Shown: positions 45,217 through 53,641 of the stretch, one piece after another
Layout: the number at the start of each line of letters is the position of its first letter
Numbering within the stretch: the stretch's first letter is position 1
NCBI GenBank assembly: GCA_035308165.1
Contig: DATGHC010000086.1
Span: forward strand, 17,016 to 81,015
Origin: DASTCZ01 sp035308165
Lineage (GTDB): Bacteria; Acidobacteriota; Terriglobia; Acidiferrales; UBA7541
Length of the DNA: 64,000 nt
Reading direction: 5' to 3'
Made by a program: the position numbers and the translations under genes
Notes under the pieces: model-generated
What the model saw: only the letters and a program-made list of their open reading frames with translations
What the model was told of the DNA's origin: nothing
Database searches by the model: none

Positions 45217-48200
45217 ATGACCAGTATTTCCCGATTCACGCGTTTCAGTCTGCTGACCGGAGCCGCAATTTTGGCGGCGTCAATTTTTGGCGGCCCGGCG
45301 CCCGCTCAGCAATATCCCCCCTCTATGTTCCAGGAAATGCGCTGGCGCAACGTCGGCCCATTCCGCGGCGGACGCACGCGCGCACTCGCAGGCGTGCCCA
45401 GCCAGCCGAATGTTTTCTACATTGGAGGCGTGGATAGCGGTGTCTGGAAATCCGACGACTTCGGCGAGACCTGGGAGCCGATCTTCGACGGACAGCCGAC
45501 CGGTTCCATCGGCGCCATCGCCGTTTCGCTTTCCGATCCCAACATTATCTACGTTGGCTGCGGAGAGGGACTGCCGCGCCCTGATTTAAGCATCGGCGAC
45601 GGAATGTACAAGTCCACCGACGGCGGCAAAACTTGGACGCATCTCGGCCTCCGCGACGCGGAACAAATTCCGGCGCTCGCCATTGATCCAAAGGATCCGA
45701 ACAAGGTGTTTGCTGCGGTCCTCGGCCATCCGTTTGGTCCCAACCCTGAGCGCGGAATTTATCGCTCCACGGACGGCGGCACCAACTGGCAGAAAGTTCT
45801 CGGCAAGGACGATAACACCGGCGGCTCCGACGTGGAGATTGATCCCACCAATCCTCAGGTGGTTTACGCCGGGCTCTGGGCCACGCGACAAGGCCCGTGG
45901 GAAGATGGAAATACCTACAACGCTCCGGGTGGGCTCTTCAAATCCACGGACGGCGGCAACACCTGGAAACAATTGACCAATGGCTTGCCTGATCCCGTTC
46001 AACAGGTTGACGTCACCATTTCGCCCAGCAATCCCAATCGTCTTTTCGCCACCGTGGCTGCGTACAAAGGCGGCGTCACCATCATGCGCTCCGATGACGC
46101 CGGAGAAACTTGGACGCGTGCAACCACCGACACTCGCCCTGCGGGACGGATCGGCGGCGGAGATCTCCCCGTTCCGCGAGTGGATCCCAAAGATCCGGAC
46201 GTCCTCTACGTCACCAGCACAGTTACCTGGCGCACCATGGATGCGGGTAAGACCTGGACGGGGATTCGCGGAGCGCCCGGCGGCGACGACTACCAAAATA
46301 TTTGGATCAACCCGAATATTCCGAACATCATTTTGCTGGTCTGTGATCAGGGCGCGCTGGTGAGCAGCAACCGCGGCCGCACCTGGAGTTCGTGGTACAA
46401 CCAGTCCACGGCGCAGGTTTATCATGTGGTTGCCGATAACGGATTCCCTTACCGCGTCTGCGGTGGGCAGCAGGATAGCGGCTCGCTGTGCATTTCCAGC
46501 CGCGGCAACGATGGCGAAATCACATTCCGCGATTGGCATCCCGTGGGCACCATCGAGTATGGCTATTCCGTCCCCGATCCCCTGAATCCAAATATAATTT
46601 ATGGTTCGGGGCGTACCGATGTCACTCGATACGACTGGATCACCGGTCAAGTCCAGAAAATTACCCCCATTATTTCGCAAGGAACAAAGTATCGCGCCGA
46701 GCGCACCCAGCCGCTGATTTTTTCGCCGGTGGATAAGCACACCCTCTACTACGCCGCGAACACTCTTTTCAAGACCACCGATGGCGGGCATTCCTGGCAG
46801 GAAATCAGCGGAGACTTGACCCGCGAAAAACCCGGCCTTCCGGCGAGCGTGGGCGATATGGCCAAAGACACGCCGGGCGCCGATACTCACCGTGGTGCGA
46901 TTTATTCCATCGCACCGTCATTCCACGACCTCAACACCATCTGGGTGGGCACGGACGATGGGAATATCCAGATCACCCGCGACGGCGGAAAAACCTGGAA
47001 GAACATTACGCCTCCGGAACTCGCGCCTTGGAGCAAGGTGACGCAGCTCGTCGCCTCACACTTCGACGAGATGACCGCGTACGCCTCCGTCAGCCGTTTC
47101 CGCGTGGATGACATTCATCCCTACATTTACCGTACCCACGACGGCGGCAAAACTTGGAAGCTCGTAGTGGACGGAATCGCCGACGGCGCCGCAGCCGACA
47201 CCGTCCGCGAAGACTCCGTGCGCAAAGGGCTTCTGTTCGCCGGAACGGAAAACGCCGTATGGGTTTCCTTTAATGACGGCGATCAGTGGCAATCTCTCCA
47301 ACTCAATCTGCCGCACACCTCGAATCGCGATCTGTGGATTCACGACAGCGACCTCATCGTCGCCACTCACGGTCGCGGGTTCTGGATTCTTGATGACATC
47401 ACTCCCTTGCGCCAGTTGACTGCTGAGAATGAGAAAGCTGCCGCAGTTCTTTTCAAGCCGGAAGCCGCCTATCGCGTGCGGCGTGACACCAACACCGATA
47501 CGCCACTTCCCCCGGAAACTCCCGCTGGAACCAATCCGCCGGACGGCGCGATCATTGACTATTACCTCTCGAGCGCGGCGAGCGGCCCGGTCGCGCTTGA
47601 AATTTTCGATTCCACCGGAAAGTCCGTGCGCCGCTACTCCAGCACCGACAAACCCGAATTTGATGTCAACGAACTCGAGCGCACCCTTGGTGTGCCCACC
47701 TACTGGGTTCGCCCGCCTCAAGTGCTGAGCGCCGAAGCGGGCATGCATCGCTGGGTGTGGGACATCCACTACGATCAACTGACGGGTGGCGGCGGGCGAG
47801 GCGGCGGCTACCCGATTTCCGCTGTACCGCACGACACTCCGCGCGAACCCAAAGGTCCGCGCGCCAATGCCGGCACTTACACCGTGAAGCTCACCGTGGA
47901 CGGCAAAACTTATTCGCAGCCGCTCACCATCAAACTCGATCCGCGCGTAAAGGCGTTGCCTGCCGACGTCGCGCTCGAAACCACAGCCGAGCTGCGCATC
48001 GCCGGGGCCATGAAGCGCTCCGCCGAAACCGTGGCCAGCGTCCGCGCGCTGCAAGCGGACCTGAAATCACTCGGCGCGCAAGCCAGCGGTTCCGTAGCCG
48101 ATGAAATCACCGCCCTGAATAAGAAGACCGTGGCCATTGCCGGCGAAGCCGCAGCAGGCGGACGCGGCGGCAGAGGCGGAGGAGGCGGTGGTGGAGGCGG

Positions 48201-48468
48201 GCGCGGAGGCGCCGCTCCCGCAGGCGAGCCGAATCTCACTCAGATCAGCGGGGAATTCGGCGCGCTCTATGGATTGATTGACAGCGCCGACGCAGCGCCA
48301 ACCGCACCTCAAAATGCGCAATTGACCCAACTCGAAGCAGCTCAGAGCAAGTGGATGGCGCAATGGACGGAAATCAAAGCGAAGGACGTCCCGGCGCTGA
48401 ACGTCCAACTCAAAAAGGCCAACTTGCCGCCGCTGGAGATCAAAACTCCCTCCCCCGCGGACAACTGA
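45217..48468 (+). CDS. Large secreted BNR/sortilin-like propeller protein
   Basis: 1083 residues from ATG 45217, chosen for GGAGG seven bases upstream and a signal peptide (FSLLTGAAILAASIFGGPAPA). Residues 40-720 carry repeated Asp-boxes (SDDFGETW, STDGGKTW, STDGGTNW, TRDGGKTW) forming one or two propellers of the VPS10/sortilin type. A C-terminal region of beta and helical segments follows, with a Gly/Arg tract near residue 1000. Related acidobacterial proteins are annotated as glycosyl hydrolase-like, but I see no sialidase catalytic set. It may be part of the PadR-ADOP transcript; the gap is 81 bases. Confidence 0.83.
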   Translation: MTSISRFTRFSLLTGAAILAASIFGGPAPAQQYPPSMFQEMRWRNVGPFRGGRTRALAGVPSQPNVFYIGGVDSGVWKSDDFGETWEPIFDGQPTGSIGAIAVSLSDPNIIYVGCGEGLPRPDLSIGDGMYKSTDGGKTWTHLGLRDAEQIPALAIDPKDPNKVFAAVLGHPFGPNPERGIYRSTDGGTNWQKVLGKDDNTGGSDVEIDPTNPQVVYAGLWATRQGPWEDGNTYNAPGGLFKSTDGGNTWKQLTNGLPDPVQQVDVTISPSNPNRLFATVAAYKGGVTIMRSDDAGETWTRATTDTRPAGRIGGGDLPVPRVDPKDPDVLYVTSTVTWRTMDAGKTWTGIRGAPGGDDYQNIWINPNIPNIILLVCDQGALVSSNRGRTWSSWYNQSTAQVYHVVADNGFPYRVCGGQQDSGSLCISSRGNDGEITFRDWHPVGTIEYGYSVPDPLNPNIIYGSGRTDVTRYDWITGQVQKITPIISQGTKYRAERTQPLIFSPVDKHTLYYAANTLFKTTDGGHSWQEISGDLTREKPGLPASVGDMAKDTPGADTHRGAIYSIAPSFHDLNTIWVGTDDGNIQITRDGGKTWKNITPPELAPWSKVTQLVASHFDEMTAYASVSRFRVDDIHPYIYRTHDGGKTWKLVVDGIADGAAADTVREDSVRKGLLFAGTENAVWVSFNDGDQWQSLQLNLPHTSNRDLWIHDSDLIVATHGRGFWILDDITPLRQLTAENEKAAAVLFKPEAAYRVRRDTNTDTPLPPETPAGTNPPDGAIIDYYLSSAASGPVALEIFDSTGKSVRRYSSTDKPEFDVNELERTLGVPTYWVRPPQVLSAEAGMHRWVWDIHYDQLTGGGGRGGGYPISAVPHDTPREPKGPRANAGTYTVKLTVDGKTYSQPLTIKLDPRVKALPADVALETTAELRIAGAMKRSAETVASVRALQADLKSLGAQASGSVADEITALNKKTVAIAGEAAAGGRGGRGGGGGGGGGRGGAAPAGEPNLTQISGEFGALYGLIDSADAAPTAPQNAQLTQLEAAQSKWMAQWTEIKAKDVPALNVQLKKANLPPLEIKTPSPADN

Positions 48469-48560
48469 GCTCTTTAGAATTAGCAGCCGAACAACTAAAC
48501 GTTTTAGATTTGGCAGCCAAACAGAAGATTTGCTGCTTCATTCAGCGGAAAAAGTAGCGG

Positions 48561-48605
48561 TGTCATCCTGAGGCCATCCGATCAGGATGGCCGAAGGATC
48601 TCTGC
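48561..48605. repeat. REP-like palindromic element 1
   Basis: TGTCATCCTGAG, then a small palindrome GGCCATCC...GGATGGCC, then GAAGGATCTCTGC. The flanking halves match element 50271-50306 (GTCATTCTGAG ... CGAAGAACCC) while the hairpin core differs. This is typical of REP elements with conserved shoulders and a variable stem. Confidence 0.6.
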
Positions 48606-48690
48606 GCCAATTCCACCATAGACTGACATTCCCAAATATCCTTTCAAACCAGCGCGCGGAAAGCCTCCGCTTTTCTCAGCGTCGGCGCCT

Positions 48691-48711
48691 GCCCTGAGCT
48701 TGCCGAAGGGC
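48691..48711. repeat. Short palindromic repeat CCCTGAGCTTGCCGAAGGG
   Basis: GCCCTGAGCTTGCCGAAGGGC has CCTGAG and CGAAGG shoulders like the two REP-like elements, with a shorter core. It lies in the same intergenic gap as element 1 and may belong to the same family. Confidence 0.45.
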
Positions 48712-48731
48712 GTTGAGAAAGCCTTCTCTCT

Positions 48732-49109
48732 TCAATCCTCGAAAATCACTTCCGCAAACGCAATATTCCCGCTGTGCGTAATGCTGACTGAAATGTGCGC
48801 GACTCCCATTTGGGCCGCAATTTGCTTCGCCACTCCATGCAACTGCAGTTCCGGCCGCCCGCTCGGCATCCGCGCCACCTCGATATCCACCCAGCGCACT
48901 CCGTGCCGCCAGCCCGTACCCAGCGCCTTCATCGCCGCTTCCTTGGCCGCGAATCGCGCCGCAAACCTCTCATAGGGATCGCGGTGCTGCTCGCAGTAAG
49001 CAATTTCCGCGGGCGTGAAAACGCGCTTCACCAGCGCCTGTCCGCGCCGCTCGATGGCCTCCCGCATGCGCCCAATTTCAGAGATGTCTATCCCCAGCCC
49101 GATGATCAC
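48732..49109 (-). CDS. acpS: Holo-[acyl-carrier-protein] synthase
   Basis: 125 residues from GTG 49109, the normal length. GGAGA lies just upstream, and the family N-terminus IIGLGIDISEIGRM begins there; the open frame extends further but is not conserved in character. D8 binds Mg, and the later FAARFAAKEAAMKALG holds the catalytic Glu-Lys pair. The C-terminal SISHS-type motif reads VSITHSGNIAFAEV. It transfers 4'-phosphopantetheine to acyl carrier protein. Divergent from pgeF. Confidence 0.95.
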   Translation of the reverse strand: MIIGLGIDISEIGRMREAIERRGQALVKRVFTPAEIAYCEQHRDPYERFAARFAAKEAAMKALGTGWRHGVRWVDIEVARMPSGRPELQLHGVAKQIAAQMGVAHISVSITHSGNIAFAEVIFED

Positions 49110-49205
49110 GCGCTCTCCGTTATCCCCTTCGCTTGATATTCGCCGCGCCAATCTATGCGCGTTCTGCCGCCCCAAGACTCCTGCTATCATATCTTGTGAA
49201 CGGAG

Positions 49206-50192
49206 ATGAAGGCCTCTACAAAACCACGGCCGCGGCACAAGCCAAAATCTCGAAGAAAGTCTGCGGATAGTAATTTCCAGGAGCGGCGCAGCTCGGGTGT
49301 CACTTTTCTAATTGCGCGGCCATTGGCACGCCTTCCGTGGGCCATTCACGGTTTTTCCACGCGCAGCATCGGCGCAAGCCACCTCGATAAAAGCCCGCGT
49401 TGTCGAGGCGGCATCCTGAATCTTGGCTTCACCGAATGGGATACGCGCGAAGCCGTCCAAGCCAACCGCAAGGCTTTTCTTCAGGCCCTCGGCGCGGATG
49501 GAATGAAGCTCGTCACGCTCAAGCAGATCCATTCCGATGCAATTCATCTGACCAATGAGGCACCGGCAAACTCACTTTCAGTCCCGGCCTGTTCCGGGGA
49601 CGCGCTCATCACCCGGACACGCGGTTTGCTGTTGGCGGTGCAGACCGCCGACTGCGTGCCGATTCTCCTCGCCGACCAAAAACTCCACGCCGTGGCCGCG
49701 ATCCACGCCGGATGGCGCGGCACGCTCGCGCGCATCGTCGCCAAAAGCGTTGGCCGCATGAATATGGAATTCGGCACGCGTCCGCAGGATCTCGTCGCCG
49801 CCATCGGTCCGGCCATCGGGCGCTGCAGTTACGAAGTCGGCCCCGAAGTCGCGCAAGCTTTCGCGGGACAATTCCCGAATGCGCGCGACTGGTTTGACTT
49901 TCCCCACGGCCTGCGCGACGGCCAGACCGACGATCAATTCATCGCCGGCGAAGGCCCCAACCCGCTCAAGTGGCTCAGCATGATGCCGCCGGGCCACGAC
50001 GCGCCTCCGCCCAGCGTCAATCTCGATCTGATCGCCGCCAATCGCTGGCAATTGCTCGATGCCGGTGTGCCCGCAAAAAATATCGTGGCCAGCAATCTCT
50101 GCACCGCCTGCAACACCGGCACGCTCTTCAGCCATCGCCGTGAAAATGGCCGCACCGGACGCATGCTCGCCACCATCGGCCTCCGCCCCTAG
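49206..50192 (+). CDS. pgeF: PgeF/YfiH polyphenol oxidase (multicopper-like laccase domain)
   Basis: 328 residues with a basic N-terminal extension of about 35. The family motifs are present: TADCVPILLAD with the metal Cys and HAGWRG with the metal His, then CSYEVGPEV and a C-terminal NLCTACNTGTLFSHRREN. Recent work assigns this family to purine nucleoside phosphorylase/adenosine deaminase activity or peptidoglycan editing. It is divergent from acpS, with a 96-base gap that probably holds both promoters. Confidence 0.92.
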   Translation: MKASTKPRPRHKPKSRRKSADSNFQERRSSGVTFLIARPLARLPWAIHGFSTRSIGASHLDKSPRCRGGILNLGFTEWDTREAVQANRKAFLQALGADGMKLVTLKQIHSDAIHLTNEAPANSLSVPACSGDALITRTRGLLLAVQTADCVPILLADQKLHAVAAIHAGWRGTLARIVAKSVGRMNMEFGTRPQDLVAAIGPAIGRCSYEVGPEVAQAFAGQFPNARDWFDFPHGLRDGQTDDQFIAGEGPNPLKWLSMMPPGHDAPPPSVNLDLIAANRWQLLDAGVPAKNIVASNLCTACNTGTLFSHRRENGRTGRMLATIGLRP

Positions 50193-50272
50193 CCAATTTC
50201 AGAATCTGCCATTCTGATTTCAGAGTTTGTCACGCCGATTTCACAGGGCGTTACGCCAATCTCATAAGGTGT
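50190..50272. repeat. 21-bp degenerate tandem repeats
   Basis: Three units of 21 bases, 50210-50230, 50231-50251 and 50252-50272, share the form (C/T)A(T/C)(T/G)C(T/C)(G/A)AT(T/C)TCA..(A/G)G...GT. A partial fourth unit is at 50190-50209, including the pgeF stop. The two inner units contain inverted ACGCC / GGCGT(or GGTGT) arms and so can form small hairpins. The array runs directly into the REP-like element at 50271 and covers the last codons of rlmN. Confidence 0.55.
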
Positions 50273-51428
50273 CATTCTGAGCCCGCCGTGGCGGGCGAAG
50301 AACCCCTCTTTCTTTGGTCTCTCTTTCTTTTATCTCTCTTCCTCTAGTCTCTATTTCCTTGCTCTCAATCAACGCCAGCTGCCCGCACGCCGCCATAATG
50401 TCCTGCCCGCGCGAGATGCGCACAAACGCGAACACGCCCTTATCCATCAGAACTTGCTTGAACGCCTCAACGCTTTCCTGCGTGGGCCGCTTATAGGGAA
50501 GCTCTCCTGGGTTCCACGGAATCAAATTCACTTTTGACGGGATGTTGGCCAGCAGCTTCGCCACGCGCCTTGCATCTTCGGGCGCGTCGTTGAACCCTCC
50601 GAGCATCACATATTCAAAAGTGATCCATTCGTTCGGCCCCAGCGGGTAATTTCTGCATGCGTCCAAAAGTACAGCGAGCGGATATTTTCTGTTAATCGGC
50701 ATGATCGCGTCGCGCTGCTCGTCCGTCGAAGCGTTCAGCGAAATCGCCAGCTTCGGCCGCACCTTTTCCCGCCCCAGGCGCTCGATTCCCGGCACAATTC
50801 CCGAAGTCGAAAGCGTCACATGCTTCGGCGCAATGCCCACGCCGCGTTGGTCCAGCAGGATTCGCACCGCCGTCATCACTGCATCGTAGTTCAGCAGCGG
50901 CTCGCCCTGCCCCATCAGCACCACATTGGTTTGCGGCAGCAAATGTTCGCGCTGGTCCTCCAGCGCCACCAGCACCTGCCCCACAATTTCGCCCGCGCTC
51001 AGATTGCGGTTCAGTCCCAGCACCGCCGTCAGACAGAACCGGCAATCCACCGCGCAGCCCGCCTGCGTCGAAATGCAAATGGTTTGCCGCCGCGCGTCCT
51101 CCTTCGTGTCCGGCATGAACACCGCTTCCACCTGCACCGGCGCCGCGCCCTCCGATTCCAGCGCCAGCAAATATCGCACCGAGCCATCCGTGGAATGGTA
51201 GCGCCGCACAATCCGCGGCATGGTGATCCGCGCCTCAGCGGAAAGTTTCTCCCGCAGCGCCGCCGGAAGATTCGTCATCCCCGCAAAATCAAATCGCCGC
51301 TCGGCATACAGCGCATGATAAATCTGGCTCCCGCGATAAGCAGGCTCGCCCCACGACGCCGCCAGCGCCCTCAGTTCGTCCGCCGATTTTCCCAGTAGTT
51401 CGATAGCCACGCGATTTCCTTGCGGCAA
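50262..51428 (-). CDS. rlmN: 23S rRNA/tRNA adenine C2-methyltransferase RlmN
   Basis: 388 residues. The radical SAM motif is C125-x3-C129-x2-C132 (TQAGCAVDCRFC), and the C-terminal FVRISRGQDIMAACGQL supplies the methyl-carrying Cys. It methylates A2503 of 23S rRNA and A37 of some tRNAs. The last 35 residues are not part of the family: a Glu/Arg/Lys low-complexity stretch (KEIETRGREIKERETKERG) followed by residues translated from the REP-like element at 50271-50306. The normal family end is near residue 352, so the tail is an extension. Confidence 0.95.
   Translation of the reverse strand: MPQGNRVAIELLGKSADELRALAASWGEPAYRGSQIYHALYAERRFDFAGMTNLPAALREKLSAEARITMPRIVRRYHSTDGSVRYLLALESEGAAPVQVEAVFMPDTKEDARRQTICISTQAGCAVDCRFCLTAVLGLNRNLSAGEIVGQVLVALEDQREHLLPQTNVVLMGQGEPLLNYDAVMTAVRILLDQRGVGIAPKHVTLSTSGIVPGIERLGREKVRPKLAISLNASTDEQRDAIMPINRKYPLAVLLDACRNYPLGPNEWITFEYVMLGGFNDAPEDARRVAKLLANIPSKVNLIPWNPGELPYKRPTQESVEAFKQVLMDKGVFAFVRISRGQDIMAACGQLALIESKEIETRGREIKERETKERGVLRPPRRAQNDTL
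50271..50306. repeat. REP-like palindromic element 2 inside the rlmN 3' end
   Basis: GTCATTCTGAG, a stem CCCGCC-GTG-GCGGG, then CGAAGAACCCC. Its shoulders match element 48561-48605. On the minus strand it encodes the last residues of RlmN (VLRPPRRAQND). This suggests that the element landed at the gene's end and replaced the stop, extending the protein. Confidence 0.6.
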
Positions 51429-51546
51429 ATGTCTTTATAGGAATCTTAGCACGCCGCTCCGTGTGCCCCTGGGAGCGCCAATCTCCGGATTGGTGCCTTT
51501 TCCCACCCATGCCTACCACGGAAACAGCCCATCAGCATTCAAACGC

Positions 51547-52503
51547 CTATTTCACCGGGAAGCAGTCGAGGTCGTTCGCAAAGGTCACCGGGCCCGAGTA
51601 TCGTTTCTTGATTTCTGCTTGGGTCTGCTCTTCCTTCCCCAAAGTCCGCATCATTCGATGCGACAGCACCAGCCGCTTTACCTTCGCTTCCGAAGCGATT
51701 TGCCCGATCACCGACGGAGGCATATGCAGCTGCCTCTCAACTCCTTCGGCTCCTTCCGGCACGGCATTGTGCGCAATAAACAGATCCGCGTTCATTGCCA
51801 ATCGCACCAGGCCCTCGCCCTCTCCATTGGTATCTCCGCTGAACACGATGACCTTTCCGCCCGTCTCCACGCGCCAGGCTAACGCCGGGACTCCGTCATG
51901 AATGACGCGCACCGCGGAAGCGGAAAGGCCGCCGCTGCGAAACACAGCCACCGGTGTTGAGCTCGCGGCCACATCATGGGGCTGCATTTTGTAGCTCCCT
52001 TCTTCTCCAGGCGCCAACAGCTCGCTGAGATACCGGTAAGCGCCGCGCTTCTCTCCGAATAAATCAGTCACAAACTCTACTGTCGAGGGCATGAAATCAT
52101 TTCCCGGGGGACCATAGATCGGCAGGGGACGTTTGCGATCTTCAAACCACGACGACTTGATGAGCGCGGCAAAGTCTCCGCTGTGATCCACATGGAAGTG
52201 TGAGAACAGGATCAATTCCAGCTGGGACATCTGTGCCCCGCTCTCGCCAAACCGGAGGGCGCTTCCACCGCCCGCATCAATCAGTACCCGCGCTTGCCCG
52301 TTCTCCCACACCAGATAGCTGCTTGACGCCCGCTTGTCTTGCAACTCCGGGCCTCCCGAGCCGAGCACTTGCACCGTGACACCCTGCGATCCGCAGGACT
52401 TCGCGTCTGCCGTTGGCAAAAACGCGTACCCGGGTAATAGGCCGGCCAGCGTAAGGAAGCAAGCAGCGCGTATAAAGGTTCCGGAAGTGTGTCGCGTTCT
52501 CAT
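51547..52503 (-). CDS. Secreted metallo-beta-lactamase-fold hydrolase
   Basis: 318 residues with a signal peptide (AACFLTLAGLLPGYAFLPTADA). The zinc motif is FSHFHVDHSGD (H-x-H-x-D-H). Later parts, SGDTNGEGEGLVRLA and LVLSHRMMR, match the RNase Z-like/arylsulfatase-like MBL group. It hydrolyses an ester or related substrate in the periplasm; the substrate is unknown. The ATG has AGGAG about nine bases upstream; an overlapping ATG in another frame is not used. Confidence 0.85.
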   Translation of the reverse strand: MRTRHTSGTFIRAACFLTLAGLLPGYAFLPTADAKSCGSQGVTVQVLGSGGPELQDKRASSSYLVWENGQARVLIDAGGGSALRFGESGAQMSQLELILFSHFHVDHSGDFAALIKSSWFEDRKRPLPIYGPPGNDFMPSTVEFVTDLFGEKRGAYRYLSELLAPGEEGSYKMQPHDVAASSTPVAVFRSGGLSASAVRVIHDGVPALAWRVETGGKVIVFSGDTNGEGEGLVRLAMNADLFIAHNAVPEGAEGVERQLHMPPSVIGQIASEAKVKRLVLSHRMMRTLGKEEQTQAEIKKRYSGPVTFANDLDCFPVK

Positions 52504-53031
52504 TTCGCATTTCTCCTGGGGGGATTCAACGCAACAAAATACCTCAATTCCCTCCGCTGGCGCACACCAAAAGGCCGCCGCGATCCTTGCGGGGATTTGA
52601 TTGGCATTCGAATCGAATCACGTAACGAGACTCTTCTCGCCCTGAAAATATTTTTCAAATCTCCATACGATTTTGCTTGACGTCAATTACCGTACTTGCT
52701 AACTTGAATTCTAGCGTCGATCCTTTGCTGATCGCGCGACAGGAGCCATTAACCGCTAGCCACCAGCCACTCTCAACTTACCGCTTCAATAGGAACCACT
52801 GCACGGGCATTTATCAGTAACTGCTTAGCTAACAGTTAACCCCTTTAGAATCCGCAGTTGCAAAACAGGTCGCAAGCTTATGAAAACAATCAGCTTTAAG
52901 TCCCGTATTAGCCATACATACGACGCTCGCGCCTCTAACCCCTGCATTAGCAATACATACGAAAAAACAGGGGGTGGGGGGCACGTCTGAAATAAGAACT
53001 GGCTCGAAAAGCCCAAAAGGGGAAAACAAAA
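52504..53031. other. Intergenic region with direct and inverted repeats
   Basis: 528 bases with no gene I can support. Two direct repeats ATTAGC(C/A)ATACATACGA lie at 52907-52923 and 52946-52962, 39 bases apart. An inverted repeat TAACTG...CAGTTA is at 52818-52838, and a G-rich run precedes the next gene. These may be regulatory sites for the small protein at 53032. The AT-rich left part could hold promoters. Confidence 0.5.
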
Positions 53032-53508
53032 ATGTCCGCCACAACCAAATCACCCGCTTACATAAAAGTCAAAGTCCCCGAAGAGGAACGCTGCCGATTC
53101 ACTTCCGCCCACGGACGCCGCTGCGCCAATCCCCACAACGGGGCCGACCACAAATTCTGCGTCGTCCACGAACGTCAAATAGAAAAACGGGATGACGCCA
53201 AAGCCCGAGCCGTCTCTGCGCAACTCCTCAGCGGCGGCTCCAATCTCCACAATCGCCAGGAAGTCGGCCGCGCCATGGCCCAGCTCTTCATCCTCATTTC
53301 GCAAAAGCGAATCTCGCGCCGCGATGGCGTCCTTCTCGCCTACATCGCCAGCTTGCTCCTCCAAACCATGATTCCCGTGAGCGATAAGCCCACTCCGGAA
53401 GAACATCAAGCCTTCGTCCGCAATTTCCTCAAGGATATGCCTCGCCCCGCGCGCGAACGCTATCCCGACGAGGAGACTCCCAACGCGCAAGATCAGGCGG
53501 AGTCTTAA
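53032..53508 (+). CDS. Small protein with putative zinc finger, unknown function
   Basis: 158 residues. An N-terminal cluster CRFTSAHGRRC followed by KFCVVH gives three Cys and one His at zinc-finger-like spacing. The middle is helical and the C-terminus acidic. I recognise no named family. The upstream region holds direct repeats, and a hairpin (53540-53561) follows the gene. A DNA-binding or regulatory role is possible, but no catalytic motif is seen. Confidence 0.6.
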   Translation: MSATTKSPAYIKVKVPEEERCRFTSAHGRRCANPHNGADHKFCVVHERQIEKRDDAKARAVSAQLLSGGSNLHNRQEVGRAMAQLFILISQKRISRRDGVLLAYIASLLLQTMIPVSDKPTPEEHQAFVRNFLKDMPRPARERYPDEETPNAQDQAES

Positions 53509-53539
53509 TGATGCTGCGGTCAAATCCTTGCCGTGCGTG

Positions 53540-53561
53540 GCACAGCGATTCCTCGCTGTGC
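53540..53561 (+). terminator. Perfect 9-bp hairpin after the small zinc-finger gene
   Basis: GCACAGCGA-TTCC-TCGCTGTGC, followed only by a short T run (GTTTCAG). It lies 31 bases after the stop codon and 80 bases before the M16 gene. A terminator is likely but the T tract is weak. Confidence 0.5.
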
Positions 53562-53641
53562 GTTTCAGACCCCTCCGTGGAGTTTGTCCTCTCCCTATGT
53601 CACAATGACTGCGTCCTCAGCCTGGGTCTGCTCTCCATAAC

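Noticed and set aside
45586..46890. A 434-codon minus-strand open frame
   Set aside because: It is antisense to the BNR-repeat protein, and the repeats of that gene create the periodic GC pattern that keeps the frame open.
48120..48230. Gly/Arg-rich coding repeat in the large BNR protein as a possible mobile or CRISPR-like array
   Set aside because: It is a simple GGN/CGN codon run inside an intact reading frame, with no repeat-spacer structure.
50310..50370. Pyrimidine-rich tract as a possible regulatory or triplex region
   Set aside because: On the minus strand it simply encodes the Lys/Glu/Arg tail of RlmN, so coding explains it, although the tail itself is unusual.
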